From JBJGXI01 sp045635475 (GTDB lineage: Bacteria; Bacillota; Bacilli; Bacillales; Amphibacillaceae): a DNA stretch of 24,077 bases. Shown one piece after another: positions 1 through 9,700 of this stretch. Under the pieces are notes generated by a model, which worked only from the letters and a program-made list of their open reading frames with translations, made no database searches and was not told where the DNA came from. Location: positions 1 to 24,077 of the forward strand of contig NZ_JBJGXI010000066.1 of the NCBI RefSeq assembly GCF_045635475.1. The letters run 5' to 3'. The number at the start of each line of letters is the position of its first letter. Within the stretch, counting starts at the first letter, position 1. The position numbers were made by a program, and so were the translations under genes.

Positions 1-890
1 TTATCGCTTAAAGGATTCATTTCATTCTTAATACTTTCTCTAAATCTTTGGTAAACTTCTGGGTGCTCTTTAGTAAATTCCCTCAAGTATTCCTTGCTAT
101 TGGCGTTTTCTGTTTCTTTTAATTTCTTTTTTGAAGGTGGATGAATTTTTACTCCACCGCTTTTTAATTTCTCTACTCTTACTAACGATGTTCTTAATCG
201 GACATGTTCATTTTGAAGGAAATTTAATACAAAGTGATCACAATATCTTTCAGGTGTATATCTTATACTAAATGAAACAACACCTTTTGGTACCAAAAGT
301 ATTTTCTTTCCTTTTATAATCAACATTTCTGTATAGTTATTTTCCCATGATAGCGTTTCATTGTTCCAATAGTACCCTGATGGTACGTCCTTAGTAAGCT
401 CAATGCCATGTAGCTGGCATTGTTTTTGAGTATATTCAATTAAATGTTTCCTTATAACATTAGTGGTTAAATCCGAAATTTTATCTTTCCCAATATTTTC
501 TACAAAAATAGGAATATCCTCAAGGTGCCCTACTATACCAGACTCTACAGCTTTACTATTAATTATATGTTCAAATATTCTTGTAGCCTCATCAGTTCCT
601 ACCCCTCTACCTTGTGGATTACCAGTTGACACTCCTAAACAAGTTTCATTAGGCTCACTTAGGTTTTGGAATAAGCTCTTAGCTTGATCATAGTGTCCTT
701 CTTTTAACAATCTAATTACGGTCTGAAAATAACTCTGAATTGTTTTATATGCAGAGGTCGACCAAGAATCACTATTAGTTGATAGAAAATAAGGATCTAA
801 AAATAATGGCAAGTCTTGATCCACGTCAATATTTATGAAATCTAGTTGTCTTTGATCTTTCTCTAATTTAAATAATTCATTTACCTTCAA
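1..890 (-). CDS. Unrecognised protein downstream of the BREX helicase, partial (C-terminus outside window)
   Basis: An open frame of 296 codons runs from a TTG at 888-890 to the left edge without a stop, so the C-terminus is missing. The start is chosen because a strong GGAGG lies 7 bases upstream of it. The protein begins MKVNELFKLEKDQ and then has an acidic stretch (FINIDVDQDLPLFLDPYF). Further motifs are EPNETCLG, GRGVG, GHLEDIPIFVENIG and YTQKQC, with a lysine-rich region near the visible end. No signal peptide or membrane segment is seen. I do not recognise the family and assign no function. It follows the helicase by 59 bases on the same strand with no terminator between them, so it is probably the last visible gene of the BREX operon. 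Nearly all its arginines are AGA/AGG, unlike brxC, pglZ and the helicase, which suggests a separate origin. It could be accessory defence cargo (inference). Confidence 0.8.
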   Translation of the reverse strand, partial: MKVNELFKLEKDQRQLDFINIDVDQDLPLFLDPYFLSTNSDSWSTSAYKTIQSYFQTVIRLLKEGHYDQAKSLFQNLSEPNETCLGVSTGNPQGRGVGTDEATRIFEHIINSKAVESGIVGHLEDIPIFVENIGKDKISDLTTNVIRKHLIEYTQKQCQLHGIELTKDVPSGYYWNNETLSWENNYTEMLIIKGKKILLVPKGVVSFSIRYTPERYCDHFVLNFLQNEHVRLRTSLVRVEKLKSGGVKIHPPSKKKLKETENANSKEYLREFTKEHPEVYQRFRESIKNEMNPLSD

Positions 891-949
891 TTACATCCCT
901 CCAAGTGAAGTTTTGTATATTCATGGTTTCGTTTTCAGAAGTAATACCC

Positions 950-3900
950 TTACAAATTATGAGATACAAACTGCCCAGTTACTAGTTGATACTCAACTAT
1001 TTCATATCCAGTATAAGCATACACATACACCCGATTTATGATTGGCTTGTAATCCTCTTCAGATAATTGCTGTTTTATTCGATGAATATCGTTCGTAACC
1101 ACAATAAGCCGACTTTCACCGTCCGCTTCTTCACTAATGAAGTCAACTAAACCAAAAGCTTGCTGCATTCTTACGTTCAATCTGCCTTTATTTAATTCAT
1201 GTTCTTCTATAATTGTCAAATAATCCTCTGGTATTACTCGACCAGTTTCAACGCCCTTCGGTTCAACTCTAAATTGGGCTATTCTTTTTACTGGCTTCAA
1301 CTGTATCGATCGCTCACGGTCAATTTCAGTTAATCGTTCTTTACTACGATCTTCCATTTCATCAATTTGTGCATAAGTTTGGTTAATTAAAGCGCTGTTA
1401 TTACCCTCTACATTTTCGTCCTGATATTTCTTCAATCGCTCTTGTAAAGTATCCAGCTGATCTTCAAAGGATTTTCTCAAGAAGACTCTCTTCTTATTTG
1501 CATAATCTTCACGTTTACGCTGAAAAGACCTTAATAGTTTCCTAGCATGTTTAATTACGTGTCGTTTGATTTCATGTTCTTCATCATCATACGTTTTTTT
1601 TACATCGAAAGTTTCATTAAACAGAAGATAAGGTGATATTTCTATAAACTCACCATTACTACGTTTACCAGTCAGCATTAGCTTTTGCTCAAGTTCTCGG
1701 CCATTACCGTCCACAATTGATACTTGATTTATTTCCATTGTCATAGATTCCGGGATCGTTGCCGCCACTTTATAAAGCGGAAGTACAGCTTGTTGCATTT
1801 CTTTCGCTGTCAGTTTCATCACTAAGTTAAACAAAGGATTATCATTTTCAATCATTGGCATTGACTCTGATACTTTTGATGAAGATAAATTGAATCGTAT
1901 GGAATCATCAAAGTTGAACATCAATTTATGATCACGTGCAAAATCACGAATCCGCTTTGGAAAGCGATCAATACGGGCTATTGTCTGATCTGCAGAAATA
2001 CTTAATCTAGTTCTCGTGTTCTTTAATCCATCAATCACAAAGTGTCCGTAAAACCTATTTGGAACACTGTTTATTGATACTTCATCAAATGAACGTTTGG
2101 CACCTGGTAAGTCAAAGTTGTCATCTAAGCGTTCACTTTGAGCGAGTTCTAATAAACGTCTGTGTTCTTCGGATAATGTTTTCTCCATGTTTGCAATAAT
2201 CTCGTTTAAATCTTCTCGACCTGAAACCGCCCGCTCCATTACTGAAGATAAATCGGCTTGGCGATCCTCCAGAACTTCACCTATAAAATCATAAACTAGG
2301 TCTTGTCCAAGGTCTTCACGCATTTGCTCCATCTTTGTAAGTAGTCGAATTAATACGTCACCTTCACGTGTATTGGTGGCAACTAGGTTAAAGACAAACA
2401 CCTCATTTTTTTGCCCGATACGGTGAATACGTCCCATACGTTGTTCCAAACGATTTGGATTCCACGGAATATCATAATTGACCATTTGATTACAAAACTG
2501 CAAGTTAATTGATTCTCCACCAGCATCAGTTGCAATCATGATTTGTACATCATTTCGAAACTTCTCTACTTCTGCTTGTCGTCTATCCATAGAAAAGTCT
2601 CCCACAATTTTGGCTATCTCTGGAACGTATGCTTTTAATTTCTTCTCTATGTAATTGAGTGTGTCCTTTGATTCAGTAAAAATTAAAATTTTCTCGTCTT
2701 GTGCCAACAATCCATTAGCACCAAATAATGTCTTTTCAAGCTCTAGAAACTTGCGCTCATTTTGATTCTGTCTAATAACATTAGCCTTGCGAATCAGTTG
2801 ATCCAACATTTCTATCTCAACTTGCAATTCATCAAAATCAAGTTCTTCGTATTCTCCTTCAGCGTATGCTTCGAGTAATTCCTGTTCCTCAAGTGAACTG
2901 TCTTCGTAATCTTCATAATCCAACATTATCTTTTGAACTTTTTGCCCTGTTTCTAACACTTTCTGTAGACGTTCTTTACGACGTACTAGCGACAAATATA
3001 TTGCCTCAACGGATGAACTTAATCGTCGTTGCAAGATCATCATGGCAAAAGCAACATTTGGTTTGTTGTTTTGTTTCGCGCGATTAAAGTAATCTCTTAC
3101 ATATTCTGTAACCGCTTCATATAAATCTATTTCTGCTGGACTCAGGTCGAATCCTAAAGTTTTTGTTGTCCGCTTCGGAAATAAAGGAGTTCCATCAAAG
3201 TTAACCATCTTCTCTTTTAAACGACGGATAACATAGGGATTACTTTTCTCAAAAATAGAATCGCTTCGATTTAATTGTGAGAAGATATCATGATCTATTA
3301 AACTCATCAAATGACGGAAATTCTCTTTATCACCTTTATGCGGCGTTGCAGTCAATAAGAGGGTATGCTCCGTGTGCCTCAGTAGATTTTCACCTAGTTG
3401 AAACATCTTCGTACGCTTCACCTTACGTTTCTTTTGTCCGAAAGTATAAGCAGCCATTTTATGCGCTTCATCGACTATAACTAAATCAAATTGTGAGTTA
3501 ATAATCATATTCTTAATATCTTCTCTAGAAGCCCAATACATTGATACAATTACTTGTTGATGCATATCAAAAGAATTTAGGTCCCCTGAGGCATCTAAAT
3601 AAGATCGTGTAATGATTAAAAAGTCTTCATCAAACTTTTCCTTTAATTCCATTTGCCACTGCTTCAGTACGAGAGGTGGTACTAAAATTAATGTTTTTCG
3701 AATCATGTTTCGTGCTTTCAATTCACGGATAAGCATGCCAGACATAATCGTTTTACCTGCACCAGGATCATCTGCTAATAAATAACGTACTTGGGAAGCT
3801 TGTAGCATTTTGCTATAAACAGCTTCGATTTGATGAGGTAATGGAATCATGTTCTTATTGCCACGAGCTCGCGATTGTGAGTATTCTTTCTCTGTTCGTA

Positions 3901-4138
3901 AAACATGATATTGCAGATAATGTTGAAATTTATCTTTCAATTGATCTGAAGCATCTTCATCGGAAAAACGTTCCACTTCTTGTAATTGATGTTTTTCAAG
4001 ATAGTTTTCAAAGAATTGATTTGACTCTCGCCCTACAGCTTCGACTAAATACAGATCATTATCAATGTTTTCAATATGTTTGATTTGAACGGCTTCTGGC
4101 CAAAATGATGCACCTACAATTTCACCTTTTTTCAGCAA
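950..4138 (-). CDS. SNF2/HepA-type DEAH-box helicase in the BREX operon (BrxHII/DrmD-like)
   Basis: A 1062-residue superfamily 2 ATPase. Visible motifs are LPHQ (about 100-103), Walker A DDPGAGKT (123-130), DEAH (223-226), TATPHKG (263-269), a second RecA domain with IFTES, IATDAGGESINLQ and the arginine-finger segment RMGRIHRIGQ (about 480-580), then a long charged C-terminal half with coiled-coil character. This is the HepA/RapA-like SNF2 layout that drives ATP-dependent translocation on double-stranded DNA. The start is TTG with GGAGGTG just upstream. It sits 26 bases after pglZ in the same operon, where type 1 BREX normally has brxL. Related helicases are brxHII of type 3/5 BREX and drmD of DISARM; which of these it is closest to cannot be settled by eye, so no symbol is given. 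Its likely role is acting on DNA during BREX defence (inference). The Walker A loop differs from the DEVGLGKT common in RapA. Confidence 0.93.
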   Translation of the reverse strand: MLKKGEIVGASFWPEAVQIKHIENIDNDLYLVEAVGRESNQFFENYLEKHQLQEVERFSDEDASDQLKDKFQHYLQYHVLRTEKEYSQSRARGNKNMIPLPHQIEAVYSKMLQASQVRYLLADDPGAGKTIMSGMLIRELKARNMIRKTLILVPPLVLKQWQMELKEKFDEDFLIITRSYLDASGDLNSFDMHQQVIVSMYWASREDIKNMIINSQFDLVIVDEAHKMAAYTFGQKKRKVKRTKMFQLGENLLRHTEHTLLLTATPHKGDKENFRHLMSLIDHDIFSQLNRSDSIFEKSNPYVIRRLKEKMVNFDGTPLFPKRTTKTLGFDLSPAEIDLYEAVTEYVRDYFNRAKQNNKPNVAFAMMILQRRLSSSVEAIYLSLVRRKERLQKVLETGQKVQKIMLDYEDYEDSSLEEQELLEAYAEGEYEELDFDELQVEIEMLDQLIRKANVIRQNQNERKFLELEKTLFGANGLLAQDEKILIFTESKDTLNYIEKKLKAYVPEIAKIVGDFSMDRRQAEVEKFRNDVQIMIATDAGGESINLQFCNQMVNYDIPWNPNRLEQRMGRIHRIGQKNEVFVFNLVATNTREGDVLIRLLTKMEQMREDLGQDLVYDFIGEVLEDRQADLSSVMERAVSGREDLNEIIANMEKTLSEEHRRLLELAQSERLDDNFDLPGAKRSFDEVSINSVPNRFYGHFVIDGLKNTRTRLSISADQTIARIDRFPKRIRDFARDHKLMFNFDDSIRFNLSSSKVSESMPMIENDNPLFNLVMKLTAKEMQQAVLPLYKVAATIPESMTMEINQVSIVDGNGRELEQKLMLTGKRSNGEFIEISPYLLFNETFDVKKTYDDEEHEIKRHVIKHARKLLRSFQRKREDYANKKRVFLRKSFEDQLDTLQERLKKYQDENVEGNNSALINQTYAQIDEMEDRSKERLTEIDRERSIQLKPVKRIAQFRVEPKGVETGRVIPEDYLTIIEEHELNKGRLNVRMQQAFGLVDFISEEADGESRLIVVTNDIHRIKQQLSEEDYKPIINRVYVYAYTGYEIVEYQLVTGQFVSHNL

Positions 4139-4164
4139 GATGACACCTCCAATTCCCTTTCAGT

Positions 4165-6660
4165 TTAATACAATGCTTCATACAAGCGTAAAGTGAATTC
4201 TTCTTCTAAATAAGGTTCTTTACCTTTTTTGGTTACAGTCTCGATTCTTAATTTACATGTTTCACCAATCTTATAATGCTTTTCAACTAAATTAAACGAT
4301 ACTTGTCTATTTCGATCACGATTTTCACCTTTTAAATCAAATACAAGTTCAACTTCATTGGATATCCGTTCATTACCTTGATAAAACGCCATAAGAACTT
4401 TTCGTGAAGTATAGATATCTGTAATGCTCTGCTCCTGATAAAAAGAAACCGGAATACGGTAATTTGTAATCACCTTATTGATCATTGCTACCGCAATATC
4501 TACAGGTTGCCCTTTTTCAATTCTTCGATAATCTATTAATGGGACAACCGCTTCTTGTGGTAATGCTCCTCCATGAATAAATTGAAGACCTCCACCTGTT
4601 TTGAATCGGTTTAGACTTTTAGCTAAAACAACCTCAACATTTTGTAACGGAGTTTGACGTTCAGTTAATTTAATCGAACCTTCCGGAACGTTTAAATTGT
4701 GCCCAATAGCAAAACGACGATTATGATCCATAACTTGTCCATCAACAGCTGAAATTTTTCCATGGTTTTCAATTTGTTTAAATTGAAATAAGAAACCATG
4801 ATCCGCTGTTATAAAAATGCGTTTCGCCTGAAGACGTGATAATCTATCCACCGCATATTGTAAATCTTGTATTGCCTGATGAACTGCTCCATAAGTTTCA
4901 CGTTCCGACTTTGCTGAATCTCCAAGAGCATCGATGTGGTCATGATATAAATAAACTAGTCTCTTGCCTTTCAACAATTGGTCGGTTTCACTTGCTTTCA
5001 TATCCAGAAGTTCCTTTAATTTTAAAACTTCAGTTTGCGGCTCAACTGATTGTAGAATGTGTCGGCGATGATCTAACCCTTTTGTTGATTGTCCGTCGGC
5101 CAAGATACCTCTCTTATCATCTGCTAAAAGTTCACGATGTGGTAACAGTGATGCCATACCTAATTGTGTGTACGTTGGATAACTTGCTGCCATAGGATCA
5201 ATGCTTGATTTCCCTTTATCTCGTTTCTTTAATATTTCATGAAGTTCATAACCCGCTTCAAATCGTAAAGCATCTGAAATAATGACGAAAATCCTTGTTT
5301 GTTCCTTTTCTAAAATAGGGCGAATCATCTTAGAAAAAAATGCTCGTTGAGGCATTATTTTGGATACATACCCTTCTTCCAGTCTAAAATTCATTTCCTC
5401 TGAAAGTCGACGTAGGTATTCATTTTCATACCAATTTGTTAATCGGCTAGCGATTTCTTCAAGCATTTCTTTCGCAGCAAGGCGCGTAAAATGATACATA
5501 AATTTACGGTAGGCCTGGTCAATTTCATATAATGATTTCCCATAACTTTCATAAAAATCTTCTTGTAGATGGATACGATTAATAACAGGTTTTAGCTTTT
5601 CGATTCGGATTGCTTCAAATAACGTGTAATAAAGGGCTTTTATTTTATCTTTTGAACCCCAATATTTTTGTAAACGTTGTTCAATTAAGGACAATCGTTC
5701 TTCTATATGAATTGCTTGATGAATTAATTCATCGATGCATTTCTCAATGATGAGCACATCAATGACCGGGAAAGTATCTACTCGTTGGTAGTTTTCTATA
5801 TCCTGTTTAGATAACACATCTCTTACGTGATATACTCTTTCCCATTCTTTGATATATTCTTCTAGTACACCCCTATCGCTATGTTGTAACCACTCTTCAG
5901 TGAATAATGCACAGACGTTAGGTGATGATGATGCCCATTTAACCTCCCAATCGTCGGCAGTAAAGCCTGCATTCTGCCGGAAATGTTGATAGATGAGAAC
6001 ATTTAATAACTCCATTAATGGTTCATTATCTGTTTCTAATGATACGCCAAAGTAGCGACCAATGATCTCTAGTGTACGTTCTATAGAAAAGTTACGTTTT
6101 ATTTGCTTCAATAGTTCACTTTCTTCCACATGTAACCCTTCCAAAAGAAGCAGACGGACAATTACACGTAAATCAGGTACCGGTGCTTTTACTAAAGTAG
6201 CCATCATACTAAGTTCAAAATGATAATCATCAGCTTGTTTAGGTAATACTTTGCCTAATCTTCTTTTTCGTTCTTTACTATCAAAGAACAAAGGATATTG
6301 TTCCATCTTAGGACGTAACACACTGTCCGATACTTGCAATGTTTCAGTTAACATAGCAGTTTCATCTGCTTTGAACTCTGTACTGTACAACAACATATCC
6401 AATAACATATTTTCTTTGTCGGCTGGCTTCGCTTCATCAGAATATATTAAAAACGACTCTGTGGTTCGTTGAATTTCAACCTCAACTTTTAACTGGAATA
6501 AATTATGATTAGTTAATTTTCTTACCTCAATCTCATCCAACTGTTCTTTTAGTTCATCCACACTTACTTGTGCCTGAGGATCGTACCAAAAAACAATTGC
6601 TCGTTTTTTCGTATCCTTTTCTTGTTGTATTTTCTCTTGTAACTTTTCAATCACATCCAC
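4165..6660 (-). CDS. pglZ: BREX-1 PglZ, type A, alkaline-phosphatase-fold protein
   Basis: PglZ is a core BREX protein with an alkaline phosphatase/sulfatase fold and is needed for defence and host methylation. About 831 residues. The N-terminus has the family segment RAIVFWYD. The PglZ domain shows a metal-site motif, ISDALRFEAG, at about 460-470, followed by MASLLPHREL and the second metal-site motif FITADHGFLF at about 613-622. A beta-rich tail closes the protein. Two GTG starts are possible: one at 6669 that overlaps GAGGTG, and one at 6660 that has GAGGTG six bases upstream. I choose 6660 because the ribosome site is then free; the other start adds three residues. It lies between pglX and the helicase in one operon, with a hairpin in the upstream gap. 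The length and N-terminus match type 1 (type A) PglZ. Confidence 0.95.
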   Translation of the reverse strand: MDVIEKLQEKIQQEKDTKKRAIVFWYDPQAQVSVDELKEQLDEIEVRKLTNHNLFQLKVEVEIQRTTESFLIYSDEAKPADKENMLLDMLLYSTEFKADETAMLTETLQVSDSVLRPKMEQYPLFFDSKERKRRLGKVLPKQADDYHFELSMMATLVKAPVPDLRVIVRLLLLEGLHVEESELLKQIKRNFSIERTLEIIGRYFGVSLETDNEPLMELLNVLIYQHFRQNAGFTADDWEVKWASSSPNVCALFTEEWLQHSDRGVLEEYIKEWERVYHVRDVLSKQDIENYQRVDTFPVIDVLIIEKCIDELIHQAIHIEERLSLIEQRLQKYWGSKDKIKALYYTLFEAIRIEKLKPVINRIHLQEDFYESYGKSLYEIDQAYRKFMYHFTRLAAKEMLEEIASRLTNWYENEYLRRLSEEMNFRLEEGYVSKIMPQRAFFSKMIRPILEKEQTRIFVIISDALRFEAGYELHEILKKRDKGKSSIDPMAASYPTYTQLGMASLLPHRELLADDKRGILADGQSTKGLDHRRHILQSVEPQTEVLKLKELLDMKASETDQLLKGKRLVYLYHDHIDALGDSAKSERETYGAVHQAIQDLQYAVDRLSRLQAKRIFITADHGFLFQFKQIENHGKISAVDGQVMDHNRRFAIGHNLNVPEGSIKLTERQTPLQNVEVVLAKSLNRFKTGGGLQFIHGGALPQEAVVPLIDYRRIEKGQPVDIAVAMINKVITNYRIPVSFYQEQSITDIYTSRKVLMAFYQGNERISNEVELVFDLKGENRDRNRQVSFNLVEKHYKIGETCKLRIETVTKKGKEPYLEEEFTLRLYEALY

Positions 6661-6684
6661 GAATTTCACCTCAATATGTAAAGA

Positions 6685-6709
6685 GAAAGAGGAGAAACTC
6701 CCCTCTTTC
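6685..6709 (-). promoter_or_regulatory. Stem-loop between pglX and pglZ
   Basis: On the minus strand GAAAGAGGGGAG faces CTCCTCTTTC across a three-base loop, giving a roughly 10-bp stem with small bulges. It starts just after the pglX stop and ends about 15 bases before the pglZ ribosome site. There is only a weak U-rich tail, so a full terminator is unlikely. It may protect mRNA ends or lower transcription of pglZ and the genes behind it (inference). Confidence 0.5.
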
Positions 6710-6711
6710 AG

Positions 6712-9700
6712 TTATTTAATCTTTGCCAGAACATTTTCAAATTGAGCATAGTTCACGTTAACACCGTCATCTAAATCAATACCAATTTGTTTATTGGCGT
6801 ACGTCGCTAATTTTTTATCAAATTCCTGTAGTTCCTCAATCTTCTTCTGATAAACTGATTTAAATTTTTCAAGGCTCCGTTTATCACTTGCCGATAACCT
6901 TGGGTTTGATAAACGTGTATCAATCATATCTATTTCATTTTGATATTTAGATTGAATTTCTTGTAAATGTTCAAAACGAATTGTTGCCATCGTATCTGGT
7001 TGATAACGATGCATATAAATAAGTGTTCGCAATCCTTTTTGTTTACCAGAATCAACTAACCAATAAATTGGCCGTTTTCGATACGTTTTACAATGGTCGT
7101 TGAAAAATTCATCTAAGAAGTATCGTCGTATTCGTTCCTCAGGCGACTCATTTTTCTTCATGTTTAAAGACTCGGATAACCAGCGCATATTTTCATCTAT
7201 GGTATCAGGGCTAAATGCTACTGATAAGAACTCTCGCAAACGTACTATTATGTCACTATCAAAATAATAATCATCAGTCAATTGTATTATGCCATCTTTA
7301 TTTGGTTTAAATTTACTGTATTTTTCTTCAACAAACTCTCCACCTGCATAAATTAGACCATTAATATCTAGGGAGTATCTACCCATGGTACAACCTATAA
7401 AGTATGATAGGAAAGACTTTGCATTTATTTCTTGATCAGTTAATTCAATTGATATGTCATCCCTAGATACTTCTGAGGTTAATTCGTTGTCTAATTTATA
7501 AAGCTTAATAAATAGTTGATTTAGCCTTTCCTCATTATTTTTTAATTTACTTATATCTTTTTTTGTTTGATCATTCCATTTAGTAAATGATTCCTCAATA
7601 AATTTTTTATCTTCTTTATATGATAATAAGACATTTTTATCGAAATCCCATGAAATTTCGAGGGAGTCCCAATGTTGTTTAGATATCATAATATTTTCTA
7701 AAACTTTAGCAGTAATTTCTTCTTTAGTCTCATTATCAGGAAAAATAATTGGAAAAAATTTAATATTTCCTGCTGTTAAATTCATTGTAGGCGCAAGTAT
7801 TTGTTTAAAACTTTGTGCTACCTTTGAATTAAAAAAACCTAAAATATAATATAAATTCTCATCCGTATTTACAAATAATGAATCGCCCGATTGATCAAAA
7901 ATAAATCCGCTAGGAAGATATCTCAAAGCTAAATTTCCGGATCCAATCCTTTTCCATGTAATTCCTTCTTTAAAATAGTATTGTTCATTCCTAACAACGG
8001 AACTTTTGTGATTTTTAATGGCACTACCGTTATTCTCCCAATTTACTACTCCTATATGGTTACCATACCATTTTCTCGATTCTCCACCTTCATTGTATTT
8101 GAACCATTTCAAATCTATTGGTTCTTTTATATTAGTTTTAGTAAAGTTTACTTCATACCAATTTCTTGTAAATAATGAGTTGCTTCCAGTCTGCATACCC
8201 GTACAAGCTGCTGCATGCTTCTCCAATCTATCTTTTTTGAATGCTTCTAACTGTTGTGGGTTTATCCAATATGCAATCGGTGAACCAGGGATATTTTTGA
8301 AATGGATTATCGGTTTATTATACCTATCTTTGTCAGATAGTATTTTTTCTTTTTTCAGAGTGGAGTTCTGATAATCTACTAATCTTACATACCCACCTAT
8401 ATAATTAACTTCATTAAAATTTCTAAAGGTTTGGGAAGAGGTTTGAACAACTTCTCCTCCAATGTCATCAAAAGCTCGAGTACCTAAATGTATTAAACTT
8501 AGCAATGTCTGGTTCTTTATAATTTGATTTCTGAACTCTTCAAAACTACTGATGAACATCCAAGAATGTTGAGTAACTGTACTATTTATTCCATAAGTTT
8601 TTGTGAAATACTGAAGCCTTTCAATAAACACTGCGTATAAATCTGATTTAGATTGAGGATAAAGCTTCATCACAAACTCCTTTAGTGATGAGTTCATACC
8701 TCTATTACCCATATAAGGAGGATTTGTAATGGCAACGTCATACTTTGAACCTAATATTTGAGACTGGATTAGAATTTTTTTCATTTTATCCAATTGAGCA
8801 TACCCATTAATAGTATTAAAAGAAGTTTGAACCTCTCCAATTGAACCTATGCGATTAAGAAACTTTTTGTAATCAATATTAAGCGGGGGAATTATCATTG
8901 AACCAAAGTTTTGAGCATCTTGATACAAATTAATAATCGACTCAATTTCTTTTCCTTCTTGTTTATTATTAGCCAGAAGGCTAATTAATCCTTCTAAATC
9001 AAGATCATTTGACTCTTCAATAGACAATATGTTCGTTTTTACGTTTTGCCTCAAAATTCTTCTGGACTTTTCTCTTGCTTTCATCATGAGGGCAAACGAT
9101 GCCATTTGAGTTGCTCTTTCATCTATATCCAAACCATATAAGTTTTTTTCTAGAATAAGCTTAGGAATATCCCTACTTAAATAACCCACTTCTTCATACA
9201 TTTGATATAGTAAATCGAAAGCATATACTAATATATGTCCTGAACCTACACATGGATCAATAATGGTTATCTCTTCTAAATTTATTGATTTATATCTGAT
9301 TTCTTCTAGTTTTTTTGCTACCTTGTTATCTTGCTCTACTGGTTTAATATAGTATTTGAGTGAATTTTTTATCTGTGTTTCCGGGTTCGCCTCTTGCCAT
9401 AACTGCCCTAAAGAATTTTCTACCATATATTGCACTATCCACTTTGGTGTAAAAAATTGCGTAGCAGCAGGTATTTCACTTTTTTCAGCCTTTTTATTTT
9501 TTCTTAATTTAGCGAATACCTCATCCTTTGGTTCTGCATTGTAATATTGATACAACCAACCTATAACTTCAACTTCTTTAAAGCTATCAGTCAATTCTTC
9601 ATTAGCTACTAGTTTAGAAATTACAAATTCACTGTCCAGTAAGTAATCTGGTAAAAGAAATTCTGTATAATCATTAATTTTTTCAAATAATGTAGACAAG

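Noticed and set aside
4836..5195. Open plus-strand frame of 119 codons inside pglZ
   Set aside because: It lies antisense to the conserved PglZ phosphatase domain, has no ribosome site and no family-like sequence.
8018..8371. Open plus-strand frame of 117 codons inside pglX
   Set aside because: Antisense to the PglX specificity region; hydrophobic content comes from the complementary AT-rich codons.
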